From: Bacillus ndiopicus
GTDB taxonomy: Bacteria; Bacillota; Bacilli; Bacillales_A; Planococcaceae
Length of the DNA: 64,000 nucleotides
NCBI RefSeq assembly: GCF_000612805.1
Contig: NZ_HG964404.1
Coordinates: 335,091-399,090, forward strand
Direction: 5' to 3'
This document shows, in pieces, positions 35,480 to 44,058 of this stretch. The position numbers and the translations under genes were made by a program. The notes beneath the pieces are model-generated. The model did no database searches and was not told where the DNA came from. It saw nothing but the letters and a program-made list of their open reading frames with translations. The first letter of the stretch is position 1. Each line of letters starts with the position of its first letter.

Positions 35480-35900
35480 TGAAGTGAGCGCTTTTTTACT
35501 ATCTTGATGACCACAAGCACTACAAATTTGACTAGAAGAAAACAACAGGTCTATTTGAATAATTTGTTTACCATACTACTTCGCTTTGTAGGTCGATTGG
35601 TGATAAAACGAGACCAGGACATATCGTAGATGGATTTCGCTAACTTGCGATTTTTGAGAAGCCTTTGATGCTCAATGTTTCTAAACAGAGGATATCGTGG
35701 TTTTTGATGAGCTCACTTAGTTTATGTAGAAAGTCATTCCGTTGGTTGGCTACTTTTTCACGCAGTTTGGCAACAATGATTCTTTGTTTTTGTTAGTTTT
35801 TACTTTCGGCTAAGAGACAACCTTGATTTTGGCGACACATGCCCTCTGTGATAAATTTTGTTGTTCTTTCGCTAGTTTTTCTGTTGTTTAGGTTAGGCAT
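35480..35900 (-). pseudogene. IS200/IS605-type TnpB remnant
   Basis: Scattered over three frames on the minus strand are KLAKEQQNLSQR, QKQRIIVAKLREKVANQRND, LHKLSELIKNHDILCLE, KLAKSIYDMSWSRF and SSQICSACGHQDSKKAL. They stand in TnpB order (helical region, RuvC-like strand, zinc knuckle). Several frameshifts and stops destroy it. The N-terminal part, the last catalytic Asp and the element ends are not found. Confidence 0.8.
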
Positions 35901-36123
35901 TTGTAAGGTGACTTTTTTGTACCATCTAACAAAATCAAAAAATTGAGGAGCCCTAAATTTATACCCATTACAGAATTTGTTTTGGGCAAAGGGTGTACTT
36001 CGGTTTCGCACAAAATGGACGCATGATACTTCCTTCGTACAATCAGCATGTTACTCAATAGTTTTTATTTCATTTTATATTTAGATAACTTATACTTCAG
36101 AGTAAAAAGAGGGAAGATTTTCA

Positions 36124-36516
36124 ATGAACAATAGTTTTATGTCTAAATTAAAAGTCTTTGCAAAAAAATTAAAGCAAAATTTATTTGTACTTTATCTGTC
36201 TTATAAAGATACTAGAACACCATGGTATGCTAAGCTTGTCGCGATACTTGTAGTTGCGTATGCTTTTAGCCCGATTGATTTAATTCCAGATTTCATTCCT
36301 ATTCTAGGATACCTTGATGATTTAATCATTGTGCCTTTGGGAATTGCCTTGGCATTAAAACTAATTCCACCACATATCATTGAGGACAATAAAGAAGCCG
36401 CAGAAAAATTAAAGCAATCTGGAAAGCCAAAAAATTGGTTTGTAGCTATTCTTTTTATCGTTATTTGGATTATCTTTGCTGCTTGGATTAGTAAAATAAT
36501 TATTAATCGTATTTGA
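36124..36516 (+). CDS. YkvA-type DUF1232 membrane protein
   Basis: A 130-residue protein with the DUF1232 core PWYAKLVAILVVAYAFSPID followed by LIPDFIPILGYLDDLIIVPL, a conserved membrane-associated motif, then a C-terminal span (WFVAILFIVIWIIFAAWISK). An N-terminal amphipathic basic helix precedes it. Function unknown; YkvA in B. subtilis is of the same family. AGAGGGAAG lies before the ATG. It is 91 bases upstream of a small membrane protein gene. Confidence 0.8.
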   Translation: MNNSFMSKLKVFAKKLKQNLFVLYLSYKDTRTPWYAKLVAILVVAYAFSPIDLIPDFIPILGYLDDLIIVPLGIALALKLIPPHIIEDNKEAAEKLKQSGKPKNWFVAILFIVIWIIFAAWISKIIINRI

Positions 36517-36607
36517 CATGTTGTACATTATAATTCCCAAATATTCGTTAACTCAAAACCACTTTTGTGTTAACATATTATATATAATATTATTTGGAGG
36601 TGTTTTT

Positions 36608-36796
36608 TTGACGGACAAGAATAGAGCATTACTCCTTTCGGTTGCTGGTTTGGCACTATTTACTTTAGGAGGATATAGAATCTTTACAAACAACCTAGAG
36701 ACTATGTCAATTCTAGTAGCATATATTTTCTTTATTTGTGGATTGATAGGCTTTGTTTCAAATGTAGTAAAGTTATCAAAAACCCCTCGAACTTAG
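36608..36796 (+). CDS. 62-residue two-span membrane protein
   Basis: TTG at 36608 with GGAGG seven bases upstream. Two hydrophobic helices (ALLLSVAGLALFTLGGYRIF and ILVAYIFFICGLIGFVSNVV) are joined by a short polar turn, and both ends are charged. No family recognised. The stop overlaps the left arm of a strong terminator at 36796-36815, confirming the 3' end. Confidence 0.6.
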   Translation: MTDKNRALLLSVAGLALFTLGGYRIFTNNLETMSILVAYIFFICGLIGFVSNVVKLSKTPRT

Positions 36797-36815
36797 CGTT
36801 GCTTTGTTGCAACGC
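36796..36815 (+). terminator. Intrinsic terminator
   Basis: GCGTTGC at 36796-36802 pairs with GCAACGC at 36809-36815, followed by TTTTATTT. Confidence 0.75.
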
Positions 36816-36913
36816 TTTTATTTATGCAATTGCACAAAATGCCAATTGCCTTAACCTAAAAGAGAAAAAGGGCTGATACCTTATTAAAGTATCAACCCCC
36901 AAGAATAAAATTA

Positions 36914-37789
36914 TTATTTTAATGCAGCCTGCCAAGCCTCATAAAATTCTTTTACTGTTGAATAACGTTTATCTCTTTCTTCCTCAACAGCTTTAATTGC
37001 TACTTCATACAAGTTCTTATTAGCTTCCCACTTTGAAAGTGAGTGATTCATTTCCCCACCTAATAAGCCAAATGCTATGGCCCCCATTGTGAATACATTT
37101 GTTTTTGAATCAATGGGACCACCTAGAATAAATTCCTCTGGAGATTTGCTCCTTGTAGCACCCCAATAATGTTCACCTAAATCATTTACAGAAGGTGATT
37201 TACGATAAAAATCTATATCACATATTTTTGTTTTATCCTTTTTAAAATCGTATAAAATACTTCCGTCATAAAAATCTACGGCAACAAATCCTTGTGATTC
37301 TACATAAGTATGAAAAGAAAAAATTGTATCAAGGGCATCTAAACGTTTATTAATATCCAGATTTTTAAAGCGATAAAATGGTGACTCTGGGTTAGTATAT
37401 TTCTCCCTTCCCCCAAAAGACCAATGAGAATGCAAGCATTCACCTTCGACCCAATCAAATACTACTGCATAGCCATTTTCAATAGAGAAATGGTCAAGCA
37501 ATTTTATTAAGTTTGGATGTACTAGCTTTTGATAAACTGGTACCGCCTTTACCAAACGGTCTACTGCATCTTTAGGGGTACCAGTAAAGTCCATCGGTAA
37601 AGCCCCAGCATATTTGACAAAGAATTTTTTGTTGTTTTTTTCTACTCCGAAACTAATGTTTCCTGAATCTTGTTCATCAAATACACAAAAAACATCGCCT
37701 AATTTTTTTAACCACCAAAAATTATGTTCCTGTTGTAGCTGGAAACTTACTTTGTCTATTGATATTGTTATTAGCTTTTCATTACTCAA
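36914..37789 (-). CDS. Serine/threonine protein kinase-like protein, divergent motifs
   Basis: About 291 residues. The ATP-lysine lies in KKFFVKYAG (near 59), followed by a helix and HPNLIKLLDHF. The catalytic loop is VDFYDGSILYD instead of HRDLKPEN, and the metal site is ICDIDFYRK instead of DFG. SPEEFILGGPIDSKTNVFTM corresponds to the APE/activation segment, so the kinase fold is complete but the loop unusual. TTG at 37789 has GGGGGG eight bases upstream; GTG at 37819 lacks one. A 28-codon ORF with a strong ribosome binding site precedes it by 13 bases. Confidence 0.75.
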   Translation of the reverse strand: MSNEKLITISIDKVSFQLQQEHNFWWLKKLGDVFCVFDEQDSGNISFGVEKNNKKFFVKYAGALPMDFTGTPKDAVDRLVKAVPVYQKLVHPNLIKLLDHFSIENGYAVVFDWVEGECLHSHWSFGGREKYTNPESPFYRFKNLDINKRLDALDTIFSFHTYVESQGFVAVDFYDGSILYDFKKDKTKICDIDFYRKSPSVNDLGEHYWGATRSKSPEEFILGGPIDSKTNVFTMGAIAFGLLGGEMNHSLSKWEANKNLYEVAIKAVEEERDKRYSTVKEFYEAWQAALK

Positions 37790-37802
37790 AATTATGTCCC
37801 CC

Positions 37803-37889
37803 CTATTGCAAGGGTTCACGTAGTTTACAGGGGTTATGATACGTATACCCTTTTAATAATACCCCATTAAGACTCATTGTTTTTTTCAT
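37803..37889 (-). CDS. 28-residue peptide directly upstream of the kinase-like gene
   Basis: ATG at 37889 with a strong AGGAGG eight bases upstream encodes a short basic peptide (MKKTMSLNGVLLKGYTYHN, then PCKLREPLQ) ending at TAG 37803. No signal peptide. Its stop lies 13 bases before the TTG of the kinase gene, so the two are on one transcript. It could be a leader peptide controlling the kinase, or a substrate/precursor peptide. Recognised by ribosome binding site and position only. Confidence 0.45.
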   Translation of the reverse strand: MKKTMSLNGVLLKGYTYHNPCKLREPLQ

Positions 37890-38102
37890 AGAACAACGCC
37901 TCCTTCCATTAAAGAAAATTATACCATTTCCTCTATTCATGTACACTGTATCTTTCGTGATATGGTCTATCTTCCATTCGGAGAGATGCCATTTAGCCAA
38001 CGCACTGTCTAATAATATCGGGTGCAACACTTTGCATTTTTCATTGCAAAATACATAAAATTAGTTATTATATTTAAAGTTTTTTCGATTAGGGGGAGAA
38101 TG

Positions 38103-38846
38103 TTGAGATTCGATCATTTAGTTGTAAATATTGATAAAAAGTATCAAACAGATAATATTGAAATTCAATCAATACGCAATACTGGGTTGCCTTATGAGCC
38201 TAAATGGGGCAAAGGAACAAAAGGTTTTAAAGCATCTAATATTTGGATTGGAAATGAATATCTTGAAATGATTCACCTTTTAAAAAAAGATGGCGGTGGT
38301 TGGAAGCCAGAATGGGTAGAAAAATATAATAAGGGGCATAGAGGGCTCATCTGTTTAATGCTTGATGTAGATGATTTAGATAAAATTTATGAAGAGATGA
38401 CTAATAATTATTCAATAAGTATTTCTGAGCCTAAGTACCTTCAATTCAAATGGGGATTTGGATTGTTTACGAGAACTATGCCTTGGAGAAACAGTTATTT
38501 TCCATTTTTTGAGGGAATCCCTTTGCAGATTGGCCTTCAGCAGATGAAAGATAAAAAATCAGCTGAATTTATGCATAAATATATGGTGCCTAACGCCAGA
38601 GATAACGATATCAATGGAATAGAAGAAATTATAATTAAAGGACCATTGACAGATTCCGATTTCAAGCTAATCAATACAATTTTCAAAAATAAAGAATCAA
38701 CCGAGAATGGTATCGTTATTTATTTGGATAATAATCAAAAGTTATATTTCGAAAAAGAAAATGAGTATACGGTGAATGTTACTACATCTTCAAGTAACGT
38801 CAAACAGTCAGAAGCAAAAATCGAGAATCTATTAATCTCAATTTAA
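38103..38846 (+). CDS. VOC/glyoxalase-like domain protein
   Basis: A 248-residue protein of the glyoxalase-like (PF13468-type) group: LRFDHLVVNID at the start (metal His), then WGKGTKGFKASNIWIGNEYL and a helix (MLDVDDLDKIYEEM). The C-terminal part has a repeat strand module without metal ligands. TTG at 38103 is preferred because GGGGGAG is too close to the ATG at 38100. Function unknown. A hairpin very similar to the one after the VOC gene at 1098 follows the stop. Confidence 0.65.
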   Translation: MRFDHLVVNIDKKYQTDNIEIQSIRNTGLPYEPKWGKGTKGFKASNIWIGNEYLEMIHLLKKDGGGWKPEWVEKYNKGHRGLICLMLDVDDLDKIYEEMTNNYSISISEPKYLQFKWGFGLFTRTMPWRNSYFPFFEGIPLQIGLQQMKDKKSAEFMHKYMVPNARDNDINGIEEIIIKGPLTDSDFKLINTIFKNKESTENGIVIYLDNNQKLYFEKENEYTVNVTTSSSNVKQSEAKIENLLISI

Positions 38847-38886
38847 TAATTCAGTACGCCCTATCTCAAAATTTTTAGTGATGATA

Positions 38887-38931
38887 AAGGGTTGATACAT
38901 ATTAGTCAGTGGCTTATATGTATCAATCTTT
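38887..38931 (+). terminator. Terminator after the VOC gene, relative of 1051-1093
   Basis: TTGATACATAT at 38892-38902 pairs perfectly with 38916-38926, flanked by AAAGG/CTTT pairing. Its 29-base centre differs from that of 1055-1089 at only a few positions. Confidence 0.65.
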
Positions 38932-39030
38932 ATTTTTTATTTAGCTCTTGATATTTTACCAACTTTATCATGTCATGAGACAGTTTGAATATACTCCATG
39001 CTTTACTTGCCGTTTTCATATTGAAATAGC

Positions 39031-40197
39031 TCAACCATGTTGTTTCTGGTTACCGATTTTTATTTGAATAACAATCATCATCATAACGATAATAATCATC
39101 CCAATAATTGCTGCTGTGAAGGAGTCTGTAAAATCTCGTACTAGTCCCACAAATAGAGGACCAAGGGCGGCAAAAACAAAGCCTACTGATTGTGTCATTG
39201 CAGCTAAAACACTAGCTTCCTTCATATTTTTGGCTTCATCAATTGGTAATGTTAAGCCTAATGAGAATAAGCCCCCTGCACCAAGACCGATAAGGATGCT
39301 GCTTAACCAAGGATTTACAGAAAACAGTAGCATCAATAACCCAATTAATTCTAGGGATGAAGAACCTACTAACCATACAGCTCGATGCTGGAAGCGGTTA
39401 TTTAGAATAGGCACTAAAAATGTGGCTGGCATTTGTGCAGCCGCTAACAGTGTCAGCATCATACCTGCCTCCTGTTTGCTATAGCCCATATCCTCTGCAA
39501 TTGGAGGTAACCAAGCCATAATCGTGTAAAACATAAAGGCCATTAAGCCGAAAAAGCCTGTTAATAGCCAAGCCTTTTGACTTCTTAAAATTTGCTTTAC
39601 ATTCACTGCATTATCTGTGGCTCCAGTTACACTAGTGACCTTCTTCTGCTTTGTAGGTTTCCACCAAAAGATAACAGCGATAAGCGCGAGAATGGCCCAT
39701 GATGCCGCCGAAGCCTGCCATGAACCAAAAATATTGCTTAACGGGATCGAAAGCCCTGAACCGAGTGATGCCCCTACAACTAATGCTAGCGAATAAATAC
39801 CTACTATACGAGAAGGATTTGAAAACTTTTCCTTTATAAATCCTGATAATAATGGACCAACAATTGCAATGCCGATACCTGATAAAAAGGCAGTTACGAG
39901 CATTACCCTCGCTGAATAAGCAAAGTATCTGGCAGCAGTTGCAAGTCCAATTATAATAAGTGAGTAAGCTATCGTCCGCTCAATCGTCCAACGATTGGCA
40001 AGCTTTATAGCGAAAGGCGCAAATAAGCCCATACATAGCACAGCGAGTGAAGTTAATAAGCTAGCTGTCGCTGCACTCATATTTAAGGATTCTCGGATCG
40101 TTCCTAGCAAGGGGGAGACAGAAGTAATGACTGGTCGTAAATTAAAAGAAGCTAAAATAATAGCGATAATTGGTAGTATCGTCCGTTTTACATTCAT
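39031..40197 (-). CDS. MFS transporter, CynX/NimT family
   Basis: A 388-residue major-facilitator transporter with about twelve spans. It opens IILASFNLRPVITSVSPLLG and has LLTSLAVLCMGLFAPFAIKL, the standard CynX/NimT start, plus GASLGSGLSIPLS and GLGAGGLFSLGLTLPI. Family members export or take up cyanate, nitroimidazoles or similar small molecules; the substrate is unknown. ATG at 40197 has GGAG seven bases upstream; the frame extends to 40260 without support. It is divergent from a LysR gene, which probably controls it. Confidence 0.8.
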   Translation of the reverse strand: MNVKRTILPIIAIILASFNLRPVITSVSPLLGTIRESLNMSAATASLLTSLAVLCMGLFAPFAIKLANRWTIERTIAYSLIIIGLATAARYFAYSARVMLVTAFLSGIGIAIVGPLLSGFIKEKFSNPSRIVGIYSLALVVGASLGSGLSIPLSNIFGSWQASAASWAILALIAVIFWWKPTKQKKVTSVTGATDNAVNVKQILRSQKAWLLTGFFGLMAFMFYTIMAWLPPIAEDMGYSKQEAGMMLTLLAAAQMPATFLVPILNNRFQHRAVWLVGSSSLELIGLLMLLFSVNPWLSSILIGLGAGGLFSLGLTLPIDEAKNMKEASVLAAMTQSVGFVFAALGPLFVGLVRDFTDSFTAAIIGMIIIVMMMIVIQIKIGNQKQHG

Positions 40198-40261
40198 TTT
40201 TATCAACTCCGTTATATTTGTTCCAAATTGAAGTCTATAACAAAATTGACAATTGAACAAT

Positions 40262-40287
40262 ACTATTATTACTATTACAATAATAGT
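40262..40287. promoter_or_regulatory. LysR-type operator between the MFS and LysR genes
   Basis: ACTATTATT at 40262-40270 is complementary to AATAATAGT at 40279-40287, with an 8-base spacer. It lies midway between divergent starts at 40197 and 40306, the normal position for an autoregulatory LysR site. Confidence 0.6.
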
Positions 40288-40305
40288 TATAAACTATGAT
40301 GGGTT

Positions 40306-41193
40306 GTGATGTTAATGGAAATACGTCATCTTCATTATTTTATGGCAGTCTGTGAAGAGCTTCATTTTACAAAAGCTGCTGAAAAACTTGGCATATCGCA
40401 GCCAACGCTAAGTCAGCAAATACGCGTGCTGGAGGATGAACTTGGTATGCCATTGTTTGATCGAATCGGCAAAAAAATTGTTGTAACGGAAGCGGGAGCG
40501 CTACTATTCGACTATGCTACAGTAATGCTGAATACATTACAAAATGTGAAAGACGCCGTTAAAGATTTGCAAGAGCTACAAGGTGGTCAAATTAGCGTAG
40601 GCATTATGCCTTCTGATTTAGACTATCGGATTACACAGTTAGTCATTGATTTTCATCAAAAATTCCCTAAAGTAAAATTAAAAATTCTTGCCTCCATTGA
40701 TATTGTGCGACAAGTCCTTGAAAACGAGGTTGATATAGGGATAGGAACAAATGTAGTGCCAAATGATAAGCTAGTTATCATTCCATTGCGTCAGGAGGAA
40801 TATGTACTAACCGTTTCCAAAGAACATCCATTGGCGCATCGCACATCAATAACGATTAGTGAATTAAGGGATTTGCCAATGGTGATGTATCCCGAAGGTT
40901 TTTTAGGAAGAGACATTGTTGAGGAAACGGTTAAAAAGCATGGTTTTCAGCTTACTTCCATTCTTGAAACAAGCTCCGTTACTTCGATTATGAATTTTGT
41001 GCGAGCTAATGTCGGTGCGACCGTGCAGCCTTCCCCATTAATTCAACAAATGAATGACCCAAATCTGCACAGCATACGTATTACAGACGATGTACCGAGC
41101 CGCAGATTATCTATCATTTATCGAGTTGATCGTTATGTAAACCAAGCAGCTAAAGAATTTATTGACCAACTAAGAGAATATTTTAAAAGCTAG
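40306..41193 (+). CDS. LysR-family transcriptional regulator
   Basis: A 295-residue LysR regulator. The N-terminal helix-turn-helix is EIRHLHYFMAVCEELHFTKA followed by LGISQPTLSQQIRVLEDELG, then a linker helix and a C-terminal periplasmic-binding-like effector domain (GIMPSDLDYRITQLVIDFH). The first residues place it near CynR. Start GTG at 40306 or ATG at 40309/40315; the ribosome binding site is weak. It probably activates the divergent MFS gene in response to its substrate. A terminator follows at 41205-41238. Confidence 0.85.
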   Translation: MMLMEIRHLHYFMAVCEELHFTKAAEKLGISQPTLSQQIRVLEDELGMPLFDRIGKKIVVTEAGALLFDYATVMLNTLQNVKDAVKDLQELQGGQISVGIMPSDLDYRITQLVIDFHQKFPKVKLKILASIDIVRQVLENEVDIGIGTNVVPNDKLVIIPLRQEEYVLTVSKEHPLAHRTSITISELRDLPMVMYPEGFLGRDIVEETVKKHGFQLTSILETSSVTSIMNFVRANVGATVQPSPLIQQMNDPNLHSIRITDDVPSRRLSIIYRVDRYVNQAAKEFIDQLREYFKS

Positions 41194-41204
41194 CGGTAAT
41201 GTAT

Positions 41205-41238
41205 AAAAAAACAGATAACTGCAATTATCTGTTTTTTT
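41205..41238 (+). terminator. Terminator of the LysR gene
   Basis: A-run and ACAGATAA (41205-41218) pair with TTATCTGTTTTTTT (41225-41238), 12 bases past the stop. Confidence 0.75.
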
Positions 41239-41279
41239 ATATCTCAGCTTGTAACTTGTTTGCTACTTCCACATGTACT

Positions 41280-42080
41280 TCAAACAAACTCCGCCAACAG
41301 TTGATTAAACTTCTCGCGCTCCTCCCAAAAAAGCCCATGACCACTATATTGAAATGGCACTAGCTGCGAGTTTCTTATTTTTTCATTTAGCTCTTCTGCT
41401 TGTGTAAATGGAATAACTTTGTCGTGAATGCCATGGACAATTAAAGTCGGGGCATTAATTTTTGGGAGGTCTAGATAGAGCTGCTCATCTCTTAATGTAA
41501 TAATAATAGCTGCTGTTGACCAACTTGCCGCTTGTAAGCCCAGTTGTAAAAACCACTCCGAAAATGGTTTCGTTATATATTGAAAGAAAAAGCCATCTAT
41601 TACGTTTTGCATCATTTTAGGTCGATCATTCAAAGTTTCTTTAAGAAAGCTATTAGCGGTTACTGCAGTAAATCCAGTTGGGGCGGCCGCATCAATAAGA
41701 ACAAGCTTGGCTACCCCAAAGCCGTTATGACGTGACATATATCGAATGGCGATAGCCCCTCCAGTAGAATGACCTACAAGTGTAAAGTTGTTAAGCTGCA
41801 GCGTACCTACTACTGCGCGGATATCGTCTGCAAGCCTGTTAAAAGTATAGCCACTCATTGGTTTATCTGAATTACCAAAGCCCCTCCAGTCTATCCCAAT
41901 ACACCGATAACCCATTGCAGGCAGAACATTAAACTGATATTCAAACTGCTTATGACTTAACGGCCAGCCATGTAAAAATACAATCGTCTTACTCCCACCT
42001 GGGTTAATATCTTCAACAAACAAATTCACCCTTGGCTCCACAGCAACAAAATAGCCGATGAAGATACCTCCTTCATTCAT
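41280..42080 (-). CDS. Alpha/beta-hydrolase, haloperoxidase/epoxide-hydrolase type
   Basis: A hydrolase of about 260 residues with FLHGWPLSHKQFEYQ (oxyanion loop), GHSTGGAIAIRY (Ser nucleophile elbow), LIVHGIHDKVIPF (acid) and YSGHGLFWEE (catalytic His). Homologues begin M-GYF-V at what is here an ATC codon (42059). An ideal AAGGAGG lies seven bases upstream of that ATC, while ATG at 42080 has no site and contains the AAGGAGG inside its frame. The start may therefore be ATC. Enzyme class certain, substrate unknown. Confidence 0.75.
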   Translation of the reverse strand: MNEGGIFIGYFVAVEPRVNLFVEDINPGGSKTIVFLHGWPLSHKQFEYQFNVLPAMGYRCIGIDWRGFGNSDKPMSGYTFNRLADDIRAVVGTLQLNNFTLVGHSTGGAIAIRYMSRHNGFGVAKLVLIDAAAPTGFTAVTANSFLKETLNDRPKMMQNVIDGFFFQYITKPFSEWFLQLGLQAASWSTAAIIITLRDEQLYLDLPKINAPTLIVHGIHDKVIPFTQAEELNEKIRNSQLVPFQYSGHGLFWEEREKFNQLLAEFV

Positions 42081-42285
42081 TTGATTTTTATAGTAAGGTA
42101 TTCTTATTAATTGGGCTAGATGAATATTTGTTTTAGCGCTAATGGAAAAGCTTCCATGAAAAATGGCATTTGTACTGTGGAATTCAATAGAAAACTTCAC
42201 GTAACGATTCAAGGTCGTAGTAGATTAACATCTGAAATATCGTTTGAGTTTCTTGATATTTATGGTTATCTTTCTAGATTAATAG

Positions 42286-42873
42286 CTAATAAGCAATTTT
42301 GCGAAAGTAGTTGTAGATGCTTTCGAGCTTCTTCTGCTGCTTTCCTTTATTGCTTTCCATATTACCAAACTCAAAAAACTTTACTCGCTTTATGCCAACA
42401 AAATTGAACAGCGCTTTTTTCATCAATATTTTGTGTGCATTGTGTAGCCATAATAAAGGATAGTTTGTTGGACCTTTCATTGTGGAAACACAAACAACCG
42501 ATTTTCCTTTCAACAACCCCTCTGGTAGTAGCCCTTTTTTATCCCGATAAGCAAAATTGGCTGCGAACAGTTGGTCAATATAGCCTAGTAGCATTGCGGG
42601 TGGTCTTCCCCACCAAATGGGATAAATAAATATAATTTTATCTGCCCATGTTAGCTGCTCCCGATATTTTTCAAGCTGCGGGTCACGATACATATCACGG
42701 CGACGCTTGTGCTCATGAAAAACTAATCTTGGGTCAAATTGTTCTTCATACAGATCTAGCACTTGAATTTCTTTTATTGCGGTATTTTCCTGACAACCTT
42801 TTATTACCTTTTGTAAAAAGGCATAATTTAAGCTGTGATGATTAGGATATGTATAAATAATCAACGTGTTCAT
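42286..42873 (-). CDS. NAD(P)H-quinone reductase (flavodoxin-like, Flavodoxin_2)
   Basis: A 195-residue FMN-dependent oxidoreductase of the KefF/MdaB type: MNTLIIYTYPNHHSLNYAF (flavin phosphate loop), then DKIIFIYPIWWGRPPAMLLG (substrate/FMN site) and FAYRDKKGLLPEGLLKGK. It reduces quinones by two electrons and avoids semiquinone radicals. ATG at 42873 has GGAGG eight bases upstream. It is divergent from a MarR gene; operator sites between them imply MarR repression, possibly lifted by quinones. Confidence 0.85.
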   Translation of the reverse strand: MNTLIIYTYPNHHSLNYAFLQKVIKGCQENTAIKEIQVLDLYEEQFDPRLVFHEHKRRRDMYRDPQLEKYREQLTWADKIIFIYPIWWGRPPAMLLGYIDQLFAANFAYRDKKGLLPEGLLKGKSVVCVSTMKGPTNYPLLWLHNAHKILMKKALFNFVGIKRVKFFEFGNMESNKGKQQKKLESIYNYFRKIAY

Positions 42874-42890
42874 ATATAGTTCCTCCACTA

Positions 42891-42947
42891 CTTATCATTT
42901 GATAACAAAACGATACAACACACGCGATATAGTTGTCAAATGATAAT
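42891..42947. promoter_or_regulatory. Two MarR-type operator copies between the divergent genes
   Basis: CTTATCATTTGATAAC at 42891-42906 is an imperfect palindrome (TTATCAtttGATAA). Its complement GTTATCAAATGATAAG matches 42932-42947 at 14 of 16 positions. The copies are 41 bases apart, one near each start region, a typical arrangement for a MarR repressor controlling itself and its neighbour. Confidence 0.65.
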
Positions 42948-42994
42948 TGTTTTCAGATAAGTTATTTGCTATCTTGATAAAGAGGTGAAACCAT

Positions 42995-43435
42995 TTGAAT
43001 AAACATGATTTATTTCAGCAATTTGTAGCATTTACTGCCACATTACATCAAGTGACACAGACCTTAACGCAAAATGTAAAGCTTGATCATATTACAGCGC
43101 TACAATATAAAATTTTAGAATATATTCAAGTCAGTCAGGCTGTGACAGCAACAGAAATTAGCGATTGCTTACACATATCCCTACCAAATACGAGCCGCGA
43201 ATTACGCAAATTACAGGAAAGAAAGCTTATTGAAAAAACAAACGATAAATTGGATCGCAGAAAGCAAGTGATTCGCCTTACAATCGATGGAGAAAAAATG
43301 ATGACAGAGGCATTCGCCTGTATCGAAGAACAATTTTCACAGTTGATTCAAGGGGCATCCCAAAAAGATGTAGAGGCTATATCTGAAGCTTTGGCTGTGC
43401 TGGAGCAGAAGGTTTTTCAGAATAAAGGGCAATAG
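42995..43435 (+). CDS. MarR-family transcriptional regulator
   Basis: A 146-residue MarR-type winged-helix protein: LDHITALQYKILEYIQVSQA, then ISDCLHISLPNTSRELRKLQ (recognition helix) and the DRRKQVIRLTIDGEKMM wing. The start TTG at 42995 has GAGGTG seven bases upstream. It is divergent from the quinone reductase and probably represses both by binding the paired sites at 42891-42947. No Cys in a redox-sensing position is seen, so ligand sensing is more likely than disulfide switching. Confidence 0.85.
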   Translation: MNKHDLFQQFVAFTATLHQVTQTLTQNVKLDHITALQYKILEYIQVSQAVTATEISDCLHISLPNTSRELRKLQERKLIEKTNDKLDRRKQVIRLTIDGEKMMTEAFACIEEQFSQLIQGASQKDVEAISEALAVLEQKVFQNKGQ

Positions 43436-43794
43436 CGCTAGCATATCTTCGAATTAGATTTTTAAATGAAACTTGTCTTTGCTATGTTTGAGGACATAGC
43501 TGCCTAACAATGCAAGCGAGCATACACATTCAAAATTTCTTTAACAAAAACAGACAATACTATTGTCTGTTTTATCTATTACTTTTCGAAAACCCAAATA
43601 ATTCAGTTATTCAAAGTATGATTGATTTTCTCTCAACCCCAGTAACTAAAAGGGAAAATAACCCTTTTTATTAACCGCGTTTCCATACAAATTATCAAGC
43701 TTAGTCATCCATTTACAAAACAGCTATGTGTCACTATTCTTCTCTTTCATTCATAGGATACAGTTGAGCTATGTAATTTAAGGAGGCATTTGTA
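43436..43794. other. Intergenic region with one terminator
   Basis: A hairpin at 43546-43573 (AAAAACAGACAA arm, T-rich 3' side) closes the MarR gene. I see nothing else coding or repeated before the small gene at 43795. Confidence 0.5.
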
Positions 43795-44058
43795 ATGAAT
43801 GATTATAAAAATAACAAAAAACAATCTTCGGATATATCAGAAATTCAAATAGCCAGACTTGCGTATATTGGTGCTTCAATTGCAACATTAGGTGATGGTC
43901 TTGCTGCTATTGCAGCAGGTTTAGCGCTAAATGCATTAGAGAAATCAAATAACCAAAACTCTCAAAATCACGACCAATCTAGAGAAGTAGATGATTTGCA
44001 AAAGCAAATAGACTATATCATTAATGAATTAAAACAAGTAAAAAGAGCCATGCGTTAG
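43795..44058 (+). CDS. Small membrane/coiled-coil protein, paralogue of 47834
   Basis: An 87-residue protein: a charged N-terminus, the motif IQIARLAYIGASIATLGDGL followed by a hydrophobic helix (AAIAAGLALNALE), then a Gln/Asn-rich linker and a C-terminal coiled coil (VDDLQKQIDYIINELKQVKR). The 47834 gene has the same blocks (IQIDRLAYLG..ALSAIADGLELKALE). AAGGAGG is well placed. A small family of unknown role, probably oligomeric through the coiled coil. Confidence 0.65.
   Translation: MNDYKNNKKQSSDISEIQIARLAYIGASIATLGDGLAAIAAGLALNALEKSNNQNSQNHDQSREVDDLQKQIDYIINELKQVKRAMR

Noticed and set aside
35793..36011. 72-codon minus-strand ORF
   Set aside because: It is a frame fragment through a broken TnpB gene, not a gene of its own.
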